64,000 nucleotides of DNA from Solidesulfovibrio sp. (GTDB lineage Bacteria; Desulfobacterota; Desulfovibrionia; Desulfovibrionales; Desulfovibrionaceae). The translations under genes were made by a program, and so were the position numbers. Of this stretch, positions 38,175 through 47,260 are shown one piece after another; position 1 is the first letter of the stretch; each line of letters opens with the position of its first letter. The stretch covers positions 1 through 64,000 of the forward strand of contig NZ_JBCFBA010000007.1 in the NCBI RefSeq assembly GCF_038562415.1. The letters run 5' to 3'. The notes under the pieces are model-generated. The model had not been told where the DNA came from, ran no database searches, and worked only from the letters and a program-made list of their open reading frames with translations.

Positions 38175-39053
38175 TCAAGAGCCGGGGCGCTTTTTCAGCA
38201 ACATGGCCAGGCCCGAAAGCTGCCGCGGCGACAAATCCTCGGGCCGGTTGCGCCCGCTGACGTCCCGCTCGGCCAGCCAAGCCAGGGCCGCCGCATCGAG
38301 TCGCCCCTTTAAAATGGTGCCTAACTGCTTGCGGCGCATGGAAAAAAGCAGTTTCAACAGTTCGGCCAGGCCGGCCGGGTCCTCCGGGCGCTCCCCGGCC
38401 GGCACCGGGGTCACGGCCACCACGGCCGAATCCACCTTGGGCTGGGGCCGAAACACCGTGGGCGGGACCTTGAACAGGTAGTCCACCCGCGCAAACGACT
38501 GCACCCAGGCCGAAAGCGCCCCGTATTCCCGGCCGCCGGGAGAGGCGGCCAGGCGCCTGGCCACCTCGTGCTGGACCATGAACACCCCCCGGGCCAGGCG
38601 CGTCGCCCCGGCGCACAGGTCCCACAACAGCGGCGAGGCAATGTTGTAGGGCAGGTTGCCCACGACCTTGACGCGCTCCAGGCGGTCGAGACGCCGCCAG
38701 TCCAGGCGCAGGGCGTCGATCATGGCCACCGCCGCCCCGGGCCGCTCCCGGGCAAGCCGCGCGGCCAGGTCGCGGTCCTTTTCCAGGGCCAGGTAGCTCC
38801 CCGGCCCGGCGGCCAGGATCAACGGGGTCAGCGCCCCCCGGCCGGGGCCGATCTCGATCACCGTGTCCGTGGCGGCAATGGCCAAGGCCGCGACGATTTT
38901 CGCCGCGATATTGGGGTCGCTCAGAAAATTCTGCCCCAGGCTGCGCTTGGGGCGGGCGTAGGCCTCCCCTTCCCCGGGCGGGGCCGCCGCGTGGCCCGGG
39001 CGGGACGCGTCCCGGCCGGGGTGTCCCCGGTCGTCCTGACGCTGGCGTTTCAT
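38175..39053 (-). CDS. rsmA: 16S rRNA dimethyladenosine methyltransferase
   Basis: RsmA (KsgA) dimethylates two adjacent adenosines in helix 45 of 16S rRNA. The 292-residue product has a variable basic N-terminal tail of about 37 residues, then KRSLGQNFLSDPNIAAKI, the SAM loop VIEIGPGRGALTPL, the catalytic NLPYNIASPLLW and FRPQPKVDSAVV. AAAAGGAA precedes the ATG at 39053, which overlaps the glycosyltransferase stop as ATGA, so translation is coupled. Confidence 0.95.
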   Translation of the reverse strand: MKRQRQDDRGHPGRDASRPGHAAAPPGEGEAYARPKRSLGQNFLSDPNIAAKIVAALAIAATDTVIEIGPGRGALTPLILAAGPGSYLALEKDRDLAARLARERPGAAVAMIDALRLDWRRLDRLERVKVVGNLPYNIASPLLWDLCAGATRLARGVFMVQHEVARRLAASPGGREYGALSAWVQSFARVDYLFKVPPTVFRPQPKVDSAVVAVTPVPAGERPEDPAGLAELLKLLFSMRRKQLGTILKGRLDAAALAWLAERDVSGRNRPEDLSPRQLSGLAMLLKKRPGS

Positions 39054-40711
39054 GACGGTTCCTTTTGGAGCAGATCCTGCTTGAGGGCCCACACGACGTG
39101 GCGACGGGCGGCGAAGGCGTCCAGCCCCGGTTCGGCCGCGGCCAGCCGGGCGGCCAGGGTCAGGCCGGGACAGCCCGAGCGGGCCAGGAACAGGAGCGTG
39201 CGCAGCGCCGTCGGGGATATCTCCCCGGCCAGGCCCTGGTAGATGACGGGAAAATCCCGCTGGCGGTAGACGGCCTGGCCGGCCCGGCTCCAGCACAGAC
39301 ACACGTCGTCGGACAAAAGCGCGCCGGGATAGCCGGCGAACACCGTCCCGTAGGCCAAAGCGCCCGGATGGGGGATGGCCCGCAGGGCCTCCCGGTCCGG
39401 GACCGGCGCGGCGGCCAGGCGCTCCCACAGGCGCAGGTGGGCCGCGATGACCCCGTCCCAGGAAAATTCCCGCGCCACCCGCTCGCGCCCGGCGTCGCCC
39501 ATGGCCCGGCGCAAGCCCGGATCGGCCACGAGCCGGGACAGGGCCGCGGCCACGGCGGCCACGTCCACGGCCAGGCCCTGGGCCAGGCGCAGGTGGCTGT
39601 GGTTGTCGTAGCCAAGGGGCGCCAGGACATCGATGGGGCCGGACTGGCCAAGCCCCAGGGTCGGGGCCAGAAAGCCCGTTCGGCCGTCCACCACGATGTC
39701 CCGGTAGCCGTCGTAGTCCGAGGCCACCACCGGCAGCCCGGCGGCCATGGCCTCCAGCAGCGTCAGCCCGAAGGTCTCCTGGGGATTGTCGGCCAGGGAG
39801 ACGAAGATGTCGGCCAGGCCGAACAGGGCCTTCTTGGCCGCCTCGTCCGGCCGCTCGACAAGGGTCAGGGGCAGGCCGATGTTGGCGGCCAGGTTGGCCA
39901 GCGTCGCCAAAAAGCCCCGCCCGTCCTCGTCGGTCCAGCCGGCCATGACCAGGCACAGGCCCGCGGCGTCGGTCCCCTCGGCCAGCAGGCGCTGCACGGC
40001 CCGCAGAAGCGGCACCGGGTCCATCTTGGAGCTGTGGGAGATGCGGCCGAACACCAGCAGGACCACGGCCTCGGGAGCGATGCCGAAACGCCGGCGGGCC
40101 TCGTGGCGGGGGCCGCCCCGAAGGGGTCCCCAGCTTTCCGGATCGATGCCCAGGGGAATGCGGACCACTTCCGGGGCGGGGTACGCCGGCGCGGCCAGGC
40201 CGTAGCCCCGGCGCAGACCGTCGAAGATGCGCCCGACGACCGCCGCCCCGGCCGTGGAGGTGGCCACCACGGCGTCGCGCGACGTGGTCCCGGGCCAGAG
40301 GTGGGCCAGGAATTCCCGGCCGTAGGCGGCGTAGCTCAGGGAATGGGTGGTGCCGGTCAAGGGGAAGATGGTTTTGGCCAGGGCGTTTCGGGCGGCGGCC
40401 AGGCGCGGCTGGGAGGTGATGCAGTCCGAGAGGTGGAAGGCGGCGTAGTCGTGTTGCGCCAGGGCGGCCGGCAGGTCCTGGCGTGTCAGGATTTTGAACT
40501 TGCCCCGGCCGGCGACCTCGGGATGCCGGGCGGCCAGCAGGTCGCGCTGGGCGTCGCGCTCCCGGGGCGAGGGCATGAAGAAGTGGTAGGCGTCGAAGGG
40601 GTCGGCGCGCACGAGCGCGTCCCAGAAGCCGGCATTGGCCACCTTTCTGCCCATGACGGCGCCGGATTCGAGGAAGGGGTCGAGGGTCGCCCACAGGCGC
40701 GGCGCATGCAT
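39050..40711 (-). CDS. Glycosyltransferase family 1/4 with C-terminal extension
   Basis: The 553-residue product has a GT-B fold: an N-terminal acceptor half with TSTAGAAVVGRIFDGL, a VVLLVFGRISHSSKMDPVPL strand-loop and the C-terminal donor site DIFVSLADNPQETFGLTLLE with the conserved Glu pair, followed by GLPVVASDYDGYRDIVVDG. A further 150 residues after REFSWDGVIAAHLRLWERL form an extension of unknown role. No Shine-Dalgarno is clear before the ATG at 40711. It is coupled to rsmA by a 4-base overlap. The sugar and acceptor are unknown. Confidence 0.87.
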   Translation of the reverse strand: MHAPRLWATLDPFLESGAVMGRKVANAGFWDALVRADPFDAYHFFMPSPRERDAQRDLLAARHPEVAGRGKFKILTRQDLPAALAQHDYAAFHLSDCITSQPRLAAARNALAKTIFPLTGTTHSLSYAAYGREFLAHLWPGTTSRDAVVATSTAGAAVVGRIFDGLRRGYGLAAPAYPAPEVVRIPLGIDPESWGPLRGGPRHEARRRFGIAPEAVVLLVFGRISHSSKMDPVPLLRAVQRLLAEGTDAAGLCLVMAGWTDEDGRGFLATLANLAANIGLPLTLVERPDEAAKKALFGLADIFVSLADNPQETFGLTLLEAMAAGLPVVASDYDGYRDIVVDGRTGFLAPTLGLGQSGPIDVLAPLGYDNHSHLRLAQGLAVDVAAVAAALSRLVADPGLRRAMGDAGRERVAREFSWDGVIAAHLRLWERLAAAPVPDREALRAIPHPGALAYGTVFAGYPGALLSDDVCLCWSRAGQAVYRQRDFPVIYQGLAGEISPTALRTLLFLARSGCPGLTLAARLAAAEPGLDAFAARRHVVWALKQDLLQKEPS

Positions 40712-40839
40712 GGGGGCACGGAGCCATACCTTGGCCGGCTTGTCAAACGGTGGCGGCCGGTTCTGCCTGGCCCCATCCTTGCAGGAGATGCGGCGGGACC
40801 GCTTCTTTGGGTTGGTCCCCGGAGCAAAGGAGGCCGGCG

Positions 40840-42339
40840 ATGACGCGTGGCATGCGACCTGAGCAGGTTTGGGGCCTTGGCCTTTCCGACGAGGCGGCGG
40901 CGGCAATTTCTGCCGCCCTGGGCAGCGGCTATGGGCTGCGCAACTGGCCGGCCGGCCAGCATCCCGGCGAACGCGACCTGGGACGGGGGGCGCCGCTGGT
41001 GATTTTCGTGGTCAAGGAGGCCTGGGACGCCCTTTCCGGCCCGGCCCGCCAGCGCCTGGAGCACTGGGAGGTGCCGCAACGGGTGCTGGTGCTCTCCCCG
41101 GACCAGTCCGTGTCGGATTTCGACGAGGTGCTGGAAAACGGCTTTCTCTCGGCGGTGTCCGAGCCCCTGACCGACAAGAAGATCCGCGACGTGATTTTCC
41201 GGGCCAAGGAAGTCAAGAGCCTGTACGACGACATCTTCCGCATGACCCGCGAGATCATGCTCGAACGGGAGCTTCTGGCCCGCAAGACCGACCTGGTCCT
41301 GTTCCTCAACCGATTCCTGACCCGGGCCACGGAATCCCTGGACCCCACGGTCATCCTGGACAAGGCCCGGGAGGACCTGCACCTGCTGTTGCCCCTGCGC
41401 GGGCTCATGTGCATCCTGTGGCGGCCGGGCGAGGACGGAGCCCTCGAGGCGCAGCTGTTCCTCGAACCGGACATGGACCACGGCACCGAGTTGCACTGGA
41501 CCGGAGAGTTGCTGCGCCAGGCGGCCAAGCTCGCCGGCCGGGGCATGCACAGCTACCGGGCCGCCTTCCTGGAGGGGCTGTCCGGCCGGGTGCCGATCGA
41601 CATTCCCCAGGCCGCCGAGGACGTCATCGCCCTGCCCCTGCGGGCCGGCGGCGAGACCTTCGGCGTCCTGAGCCTGTACCGGGCCAAGGGCAAGGCCCTG
41701 GGCAAGGACCAGGTGCAAACGCTGTACGCCTCGGTCAACCACCTGGCCCTGGCGCTCAAAAACGCCGCGCTGTTCAACCAGGTCAAGATCCGGGCCGACC
41801 ACGACGGGCTCACCCGCATCCACAACCGTCGGGCTTTTGACGAACGGCTGGTGGAGGAACTGCGCCGGCACCAGCGCTACGGTCAGCCCATGAGCCTGCT
41901 GATGCTCGACATCGACCATTTCAAGAACATCAACGACCGCTACGGGCACCTTGTGGGCGACCATGTGTTGCGCGAGGTGGGGCGGCTGTTGTCGGAGACG
42001 CTTCGCAGCACGGATTTCACGGCCCGCTACGGCGGCGAGGAATTCGTGGTGATCCTGCCGCAAACCACGGAGGAGCAATCGCGCATCCTGGCCGAGCGGC
42101 TGCGCCGGATCATCGCGGAAGCGGAATTTCGCAGCGACGGCAAGGCGTTCGGCATCACGGCCTCCATCGGCGCGGCCACCCTGCTGCCGGGAGCGCTGAT
42201 CAAGCGCAAGGAGCTTTTGGACAAGGCGGACAAGGCGCTCTACCAGGCCAAGCGACTGGGCCGCAATCAGGTGTGCACATCCCTTGGCCCGGTGTCGCGG
42301 CTGGGTGACGAGGCCCTTGGCGAGGCCAACGCGGGCTGA
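40840..42339 (+). CDS. GAF plus GGEEF diguanylate cyclase
   Basis: The 499-residue cytoplasmic protein has an N-terminal receiver-like region without a clear phospho-Asp (VIFVVKEAWDAL ... VLSPDQSVSDF), a coiled linker, a GAF domain (about 165-315) and a GGDEF domain with active site RYGGEEF (GGEEF at 398-402) and I-site RSTD five residues upstream. It should make cyclic di-GMP and be inhibited by it. AAGGAGG precedes the ATG at 6 bases. It is divergent from the glycosyltransferase-rsmA pair, 128 bases away. Confidence 0.9.
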   Translation: MTRGMRPEQVWGLGLSDEAAAAISAALGSGYGLRNWPAGQHPGERDLGRGAPLVIFVVKEAWDALSGPARQRLEHWEVPQRVLVLSPDQSVSDFDEVLENGFLSAVSEPLTDKKIRDVIFRAKEVKSLYDDIFRMTREIMLERELLARKTDLVLFLNRFLTRATESLDPTVILDKAREDLHLLLPLRGLMCILWRPGEDGALEAQLFLEPDMDHGTELHWTGELLRQAAKLAGRGMHSYRAAFLEGLSGRVPIDIPQAAEDVIALPLRAGGETFGVLSLYRAKGKALGKDQVQTLYASVNHLALALKNAALFNQVKIRADHDGLTRIHNRRAFDERLVEELRRHQRYGQPMSLLMLDIDHFKNINDRYGHLVGDHVLREVGRLLSETLRSTDFTARYGGEEFVVILPQTTEEQSRILAERLRRIIAEAEFRSDGKAFGITASIGAATLLPGALIKRKELLDKADKALYQAKRLGRNQVCTSLGPVSRLGDEALGEANAG

Positions 42340-42362
42340 GCGGTCCTGTCCGCAAAGAAGTC

Positions 42363-42391
42363 TTGACACCCGAAGACGGTCCGAGTATCCT
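42363..42391 (+). promoter_or_regulatory. Sigma-70 promoter of tRNA-Arg
   Basis: TTGACA (42363-42368), an exact 17-base spacer and TATCCT (42386-42391), ending 11 bases before the tRNA. The -35 is a perfect match to consensus. Confidence 0.85.
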
Positions 42392-42402
42392 TCCGCTTCT
42401 TC

Positions 42403-42479
<77 letters not shown>

Positions 42480-42489
42480 TAGATTTCAC

Positions 42490-42516
42490 GGGGTTACGGT
42501 CACAAGCCGTAACCCC
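42490..42516 (+). terminator. Hairpin after tRNA-Arg
   Basis: GGGGTTACGG (42490-42499) pairs with CCGTAACCCC (42507-42516), a perfect 10-bp stem 10 bases after the tRNA. T-rich sequence follows, with a long T run further on (42533-42539). It likely ends tRNA transcription. Confidence 0.65.
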
Positions 42517-42528
42517 TTCTGCGTTTGT

Positions 42529-43356
42529 TCAGTTTTTTTCCAGCACGCAAAAAAAGATCGGCAACCGGGCCGACCGGTCGGCCAGGAGGCGGCCGCTCGT
42601 CCAGCGCGCCTCCACGGCGGCGATGTCCGTGGTTTCCACCAGCCGGAAGCCGGGAAGCGCGGCCGCGTAGGCTTCGTCGAACAGGTCGTAGGCCGGCACG
42701 GCCCAGCCAAAGCGGTTTTGCAGGTAGGCGTTGAGCCGGACAAAGACCGGGTAGGTGGCGGCGTCGGGAGGCCAGTGCTCGAAGGCCAGGCGCGAGCCGG
42801 CCGGCAGATGGGCGGCGAACAAGGCGAACAGCCTGGCCAGGACCGGCCGGGGCAGATAATAGGTGATGCCCTCCAGCACGACCAGGGCCGGCCGGCCGCC
42901 GATCCAGCCGGGCAACTCCCGGCCCACGGCCTCCACGCCCCGGACCAGGTCGGCCCCGAAATACAGCACGTCGCGCCGGGGCAGCCGGCCCTCGGCCTCC
43001 CAGGCGGACGTCCGCTCGGCCTTGGCCTCGACGATGTGGGGATAGTCGGTTTCCACGCACCGCCACTCGGAGCCAAGAAGATAGGGATAATCGGAAAAGC
43101 CGGCGGCGATGTTGACGGACACGGGCTGGGAATGGTTTGCGGCGAAGGCCCGGTGCTGTTCCAGGTAGAAGCGGTTGCGCAACGACGAGGACACGTCATC
43201 GTTCGGGTAGACCTCCCGGGCCAGTTCATCCCATAGGGCCTCGGCCTCGGGCGTCACCCACAGGCCGGCGTAGCGATCCAGGCTTATGTCCTGGCGTTTG
43301 GCGCGGGAGACGTTTATGACGAAGGCGGTTGCGGAAATGTCGTGGTGGGCCAACAT
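42529..43356 (-). CDS. Class I SAM methyltransferase (LCM/TcmP-like)
   Basis: The 275-residue product resembles leucine-carboxyl-methyltransferase-like enzymes: DISATAFVINVSRAKRQDIS at the N-terminus, VSVNIAAGFSDYPYLLG where the SAM loop is expected, RCVETDYPHIVEAK with the acidic residue, and the VLEGITYYLPRP motif typical of the family. The usual R-GxGLDTR signature is degenerate, so the substrate, probably a small acid or polyketide-like molecule, is unknown. GGAGGGAG precedes the ATG at 43356; the frame extends upstream without a ribosome site. Divergent from the pncB-like gene. Confidence 0.78.
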   Translation of the reverse strand: MLAHHDISATAFVINVSRAKRQDISLDRYAGLWVTPEAEALWDELAREVYPNDDVSSSLRNRFYLEQHRAFAANHSQPVSVNIAAGFSDYPYLLGSEWRCVETDYPHIVEAKAERTSAWEAEGRLPRRDVLYFGADLVRGVEAVGRELPGWIGGRPALVVLEGITYYLPRPVLARLFALFAAHLPAGSRLAFEHWPPDAATYPVFVRLNAYLQNRFGWAVPAYDLFDEAYAAALPGFRLVETTDIAAVEARWTSGRLLADRSARLPIFFCVLEKN

Positions 43357-43571
43357 GACTCCCTCCGACAGCCTGGGGTTTGCCTGCTTGGCCCTTAGCA
43401 TGGAACGCGCACACCCGATAGTCCCCGCGGCCGGCGGCGCGATACGTCGCGGACAAGGCACGGATCCATCCGATCTGCCGCGCCTGGCGGCTGTTCAAGT
43501 CCTCCGGGAAAAAGAAGAAACGAGCCCCGCCCCGCTTGAGCGCCGCGCCGGCTGGTGATACCAACGGCCCC

Positions 43572-44669
43572 ATGCCGACACTTTCCGACAACCTGCGTTC
43601 CCACGTGGACAAGTACTTCCTGCGCTCGCGGCACATCCTGGCCGCCGAGGGCCTCGATCCCGTCGTGACCATGCAGGTGTTCTTCCGCGACGGGCCGGGA
43701 GTGTTCGCCGGCGTGGACGAAGCCGTGGCCCTTTTCCGCGCGTATTCGGACCTGCCCGCCCACGGCGGCGCGCTTTTCGCCCTGCCCGAGGGCGCGGCCT
43801 ACACACCCCTTGAGCCGGTCATGCACATCACCGGGCGGCTGACGGATTTCATCGAACTGGAAACGCTCTATCTCGGCATCGTGAGCGCGGCCACGTCCCT
43901 GGCCAACGGCCTGCCCGAGCCCGCGCCCGAGGCGGTGGAGGCCAAGGCGGCGGCCATCCGGGCGCTGTTGCCGGACAAACCGCTCATGTATTTCGGGGCC
44001 AGGCACTGGCATCCGCGAAGCGAGGAGGCCTTTTGCCGGGCGGCGGTGGCCGGCGGGTTCGACGCCTGCGCCACGGACGCGGGGGCGCGCGCGGCCGGAC
44101 TGGCCGCCGGCGTAGGCACCATTCCCCACGCATTGGTGCTGGCCTTTGCCGGCAAGGTCGGACGGGAACGGGCCACGTGCGAGGCGGCCCTGGCTTTTGA
44201 CCGCCACATCGAAGCGGCCTGTCCCCGGGTGGCCCTGGTGGATACGTTCAACCGCGAGGTCGACGACGCCCTGGACACGGCCCGGGCCCTGGGCGAGCGG
44301 CTCGCCGCCGTGCGCCTGGACACGGCCGGGGAGCTCGTCGGCCAGGGCGGGGAGCCCTGCGACGGGCGGCCCTACTGGACCGGCACCGGGGTGACCGTGG
44401 CCGGCACGCTGGCCGTGCGTCGGGCCCTGGACGCGGCCGGCTTTGCCCATGTCGGCATCGTGCTGTCCAGCGGCTTCGGCAACCTGGAGAAGATCAAGGC
44501 CTTCGTCCAGGCCGAAAGCGCGCACGGCCGGCTGTTCGAATCCCTGGGCATCGGCGGGCTGTTCCATTCCTACGCGGCCACGGCGGACATCGTGCGCGTG
44601 GGCGGCGTGGACCTGGCCAAGACCGGCCGGGCCTACCGCGAAAATCCCCGCCTCGTGCGGTTTATCTGA
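43572..44669 (+). CDS. pncB: Nicotinate phosphoribosyltransferase
   Basis: The enzyme makes nicotinate mononucleotide from nicotinate and PRPP in the NAD salvage pathway. The 365-residue product belongs to the shorter NAPRTase class: YFLRSRHIL near the N-terminus, PVMHITGRLTDFIELETLYLG, PLMYFGARHWHP with the active-site His, GTIPHALVLAF, VDTFNREVDDAL and VLSSGFGNLEKIKAF near the C-terminal phosphate site. The ATG at 43572 has no strong Shine-Dalgarno; a TTG at 43536 is in frame. It stands alone. I cannot exclude a related QAPRTase-like specificity, but the motifs favour nicotinate. Confidence 0.87.
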   Translation: MPTLSDNLRSHVDKYFLRSRHILAAEGLDPVVTMQVFFRDGPGVFAGVDEAVALFRAYSDLPAHGGALFALPEGAAYTPLEPVMHITGRLTDFIELETLYLGIVSAATSLANGLPEPAPEAVEAKAAAIRALLPDKPLMYFGARHWHPRSEEAFCRAAVAGGFDACATDAGARAAGLAAGVGTIPHALVLAFAGKVGRERATCEAALAFDRHIEAACPRVALVDTFNREVDDALDTARALGERLAAVRLDTAGELVGQGGEPCDGRPYWTGTGVTVAGTLAVRRALDAAGFAHVGIVLSSGFGNLEKIKAFVQAESAHGRLFESLGIGGLFHSYAATADIVRVGGVDLAKTGRAYRENPRLVRFI

Positions 44670-44681
44670 GCCCCGCCTCCC

Positions 44682-44733
44682 CTTTTCGGGAGGTCCAGGA
44701 GGGGCCGTCGCCCCTCCTGGCCGCCGGAGGCAT
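44682..44733 (-). repeat. Dispersed 3'-end hairpin repeat, copy 4
   Basis: Fifteen bases after the stop of the minus-strand acyl-CoA synthetase, ATGCCTCCGGC is followed by a hairpin with 11-bp arms (plus-strand 44695-44705 and 44710-44720) and the tail GGACCTCCCGAAAAG. It also lies 12 bases after the stop of pncB on the other strand. Confidence 0.75.
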
Positions 44734-44748
44734 CTTCTCTTCCCTCCC

Positions 44749-46401
44749 CTATATTTCCCTGTTCGCGTCCCGGGCGCGGATCTCGGCGCGCTTGATCTTG
44801 CCGCTTATCGTCTTGGGCAGTTCGCTCACGAAATCGATGATGCGCGGGTATTTGTAGGGCGCGGTTTCCTTTTTCACGTGGGCTTGCAGTTCCTTGACCA
44901 GGGCGTCGGAGGCTTCGAAACCCGGGGCCAGGACCACGGTGGCCTTGACCGCCTGGCCGCGCACCGGGTCGGGCACGCCGGTCACCGCCGCCTCGACCAC
45001 GGCCTTGTGGGTTATAAGCGCGCTTTCCACCTCGAAGGGCCCGATACGGTAGCCGCTGGACTTGATGAGGTCGTCGGTGCGGCCCAGGAACCAGTAGTAG
45101 CCGTCCTCGTCCATCCAGGCCTTGTCGCCGGTGTGGTAGTAGCCGTCGACGATGACCGAGGCGGTTTTGGCCGGTTCGAGCAGGTAGCCGGCGAACAGGC
45201 CGATGTTCTTGCCCTCTTCCAGCTTGAGGCAGATCTCGCCCTCCACGCCCGGCGGGCAGACGGCGCCCTCCTCGTCGAGGATGGTCACGTTCCAGCCCGG
45301 GGCCGGCCGGCCGATGGAGCCGGGCTTGGGCGTCATGCAGGGGAAGGTGGCGATCTGCAGGCAGGTTTCGGTCTGGCCGTAGCCCTCGTGGATGGGCAGC
45401 CCGGTCAGTTCCTTCCAGGCCGTGAACACGCTGTCGTTTAAGAGTTCGCCGGCCGTGGTGCAGTAGCGCAGGGCCGACAGGTCGTACTTGGTCAGATCCT
45501 CGCGGATGAGGAAGCGGTAGACGGTGGGCGGGGCGCAAAAGCTCGTGACGCCGTGCTTGGCCATGACGTCCAGGAGTTCCGCCGGCACGAACTTGCCCCG
45601 GAAGTCCCAGGTGAAAACCGTGGCCCCGGCCATCCACTGGCCGTAGAACTTGCCCCACACGGCCTTGCCCCAGCCGGTGTCGGCCACGGTCAGGTGCACG
45701 TCGCCGGGCTCCAGGTTGTGCCAGTAGACCCCCGTGGCCAGGTGCCCCAGGGCGTAGCCGTGGTCGTGCTCGACCATCTTCGGCATGCCGGTCGTGCCCG
45801 AGGAGAAGAAGATGAGCAACGTGTCCTTGCCGCCGGGCGCGTCGCAGTCCCGGGGGAAGACGTCCGGGGCCGCGGCCCGGATGGTCTCGTAGTCCAGCCA
45901 GCCGGCCGGCATGGGGGCCTCGCCCACGTGGATGAGCACGGTGAGCGTCGGGCAGGTGGGCCGGGCGGCCTCCACGCGCGAAACCACCGAGTCCTCGGCG
46001 ACCACGGCCTTGATGCCGGCGTAGTTGACCCGGAAATCGATGTCGTGGGGGGTGAGCAGGTTGGGCGAGGGCACGGGCACGGCCCCGAGCTTGTGCAGGG
46101 CGAGCATGGTCACCCACCACTCCACCCGGCGGTAGAGGATGACCATGACGCGGTCGCCTTTCTTCAAGCCCGCGGCCTTGAAGGCGCCCGCCAGGCGGGC
46201 CGATTCCTTGCTGAAAAAGGCCAGGTCGAAGTCCCGGCGGCTGCCGTCCGGGCCGATATGGATCATGGCCGGCCGGGTCGGGTCCACGGCGGCCTCGGCA
46301 TCGAGGAAATCGAAGGCGAAATTATATTTCTCGGGCACGGAGACGCTGATGGTCTCCCGCATCTCGCGATAGGTTTGGGGTCGCAGTTTGGCGACGGGCA
46401 T
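44749..46401 (-). CDS. Acyl-CoA synthetase (medium-chain, AcsM-like)
   Basis: The 550-residue product is an adenylate-forming ligase: IFFSSGTTGMPKMVEHDH (AMP-binding P-loop), EGYGQTETCLQIATF, YYHTGDKAWMDEDGYYWFLGR with the hinge Asp and the C-terminal LPKTISGKIKRAEIR with the catalytic Lys. The overall pattern, including FNFAFD-like start and ADTGWGKAVWGKFYG, fits medium-chain or aryl acyl-CoA synthetases rather than acetyl-CoA synthetase. The ATG at 46401 follows AAGGGAG. It lies 97 bases after an XRE-cupin regulator on the same strand. Confidence 0.9.
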   Translation of the reverse strand: MPVAKLRPQTYREMRETISVSVPEKYNFAFDFLDAEAAVDPTRPAMIHIGPDGSRRDFDLAFFSKESARLAGAFKAAGLKKGDRVMVILYRRVEWWVTMLALHKLGAVPVPSPNLLTPHDIDFRVNYAGIKAVVAEDSVVSRVEAARPTCPTLTVLIHVGEAPMPAGWLDYETIRAAAPDVFPRDCDAPGGKDTLLIFFSSGTTGMPKMVEHDHGYALGHLATGVYWHNLEPGDVHLTVADTGWGKAVWGKFYGQWMAGATVFTWDFRGKFVPAELLDVMAKHGVTSFCAPPTVYRFLIREDLTKYDLSALRYCTTAGELLNDSVFTAWKELTGLPIHEGYGQTETCLQIATFPCMTPKPGSIGRPAPGWNVTILDEEGAVCPPGVEGEICLKLEEGKNIGLFAGYLLEPAKTASVIVDGYYHTGDKAWMDEDGYYWFLGRTDDLIKSSGYRIGPFEVESALITHKAVVEAAVTGVPDPVRGQAVKATVVLAPGFEASDALVKELQAHVKKETAPYKYPRIIDFVSELPKTISGKIKRAEIRARDANREI

Positions 46402-46498
46402 GGTCTTGGGCTCCCTTAGCAAAACGGTTGTTGTCGCTTCGGCGTACTCCGGTCTGGGTCCGCGCCGGCCGGACACCGCACGGGCAGGCGGCGCCCGG

Positions 46499-47059
46499 CT
46501 AGATAATCACGTCGAGGAATTCGGCCTCGGCCCCGTCCAGCCCGCGCATGGCGTGGGGCGTGCGGGAGGAGATGTAGAGGGAATCATGGGGTTCGAGGGT
46601 CAGGACCTCGTCGTCCAGGCGCACTTCCAGGCGGCCGCGCAACATGTAGATGAATTCCTCGCCCAGGTGCCGGTTGAATTCCATTTCGGATTCTTCCTTG
46701 GGCGGCACCGTGACCAGGAACGGCTCCATGGACGGCTTGTGGAAGCGGTAGGCCAGGGCCTGGTACTTGTAGGCCTTGCGCCGGTCCACGGACAGGCCGT
46801 GCCCGGAGCGTACCAGCGAATAGGCGTGCAGGTGGGCCTCGCCGCCGGTGAGTAGCGCCGTGAGGTCCACGCCGGCGGCCTTGGCCACCTCGTAGAGGTA
46901 GCTGACGGGAATCTCTTCCTCGCCGGTCTCGAACAACAGGACCTGGTCCGCCGTGACGCCCGTGGCCTCGGCCAGCTCCTCCAGGGAAAAGCCCGCCACC
47001 TCGCGGATGCCGCGAAGCCGCTGGGCGATTTCCCGCACCGGTCCGATTTCCTTGCTCAT
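46499..47059 (-). CDS. XRE-cupin transcriptional regulator
   Basis: The 186-residue product has an N-terminal helix-turn-helix (IAQRLRGIREVAGFSLEELAEATGVTADQVLLFETG, in pieces, about residues 9-50) and a C-terminal cupin barrel (about 110-184) with EEFIYMLRGRLEVRL and LYISSRTPHAM. The cupin could bind a small acid or acyl ligand. GAGGGAA precedes the ATG at 47059. It lies directly upstream of the AcsM-like gene and divergent from a second XRE-cupin gene, so it likely controls this cluster. Confidence 0.9.
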   Translation of the reverse strand: MSKEIGPVREIAQRLRGIREVAGFSLEELAEATGVTADQVLLFETGEEEIPVSYLYEVAKAAGVDLTALLTGGEAHLHAYSLVRSGHGLSVDRRKAYKYQALAYRFHKPSMEPFLVTVPPKEESEMEFNRHLGEEFIYMLRGRLEVRLDDEVLTLEPHDSLYISSRTPHAMRGLDGAEAEFLDVII

Positions 47060-47103
47060 AGGGTTCCCTCGCCTGGCTGTTGGGGTGTTGAAACGTTTCC
47101 CCC

Positions 47104-47132
47104 TCATTTCGCACGACCGAGCGTCTTGTCAA
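47104..47132 (-). promoter_or_regulatory. Possible promoter of the minus-strand XRE-cupin gene
   Basis: On the minus strand TTGACA (47132-47127) is followed after 17 bases by AAATGA (47109-47104). The -35 is perfect and the -10 weak, which fits a regulated promoter in the divergent region 47060-47260. Confidence 0.4.
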
Positions 47133-47260
47133 TTCGTTTCCCGAGCCGGGAGGTCGCAAAAACGGCTGGAATTCCGCCCCGTCCTGGGATATGGGAAATG
47201 CTTCACGGGGCCGTGCCGTCTTCCCGCCCCATTCCATCATATCCTACCAACGAGGGTACC

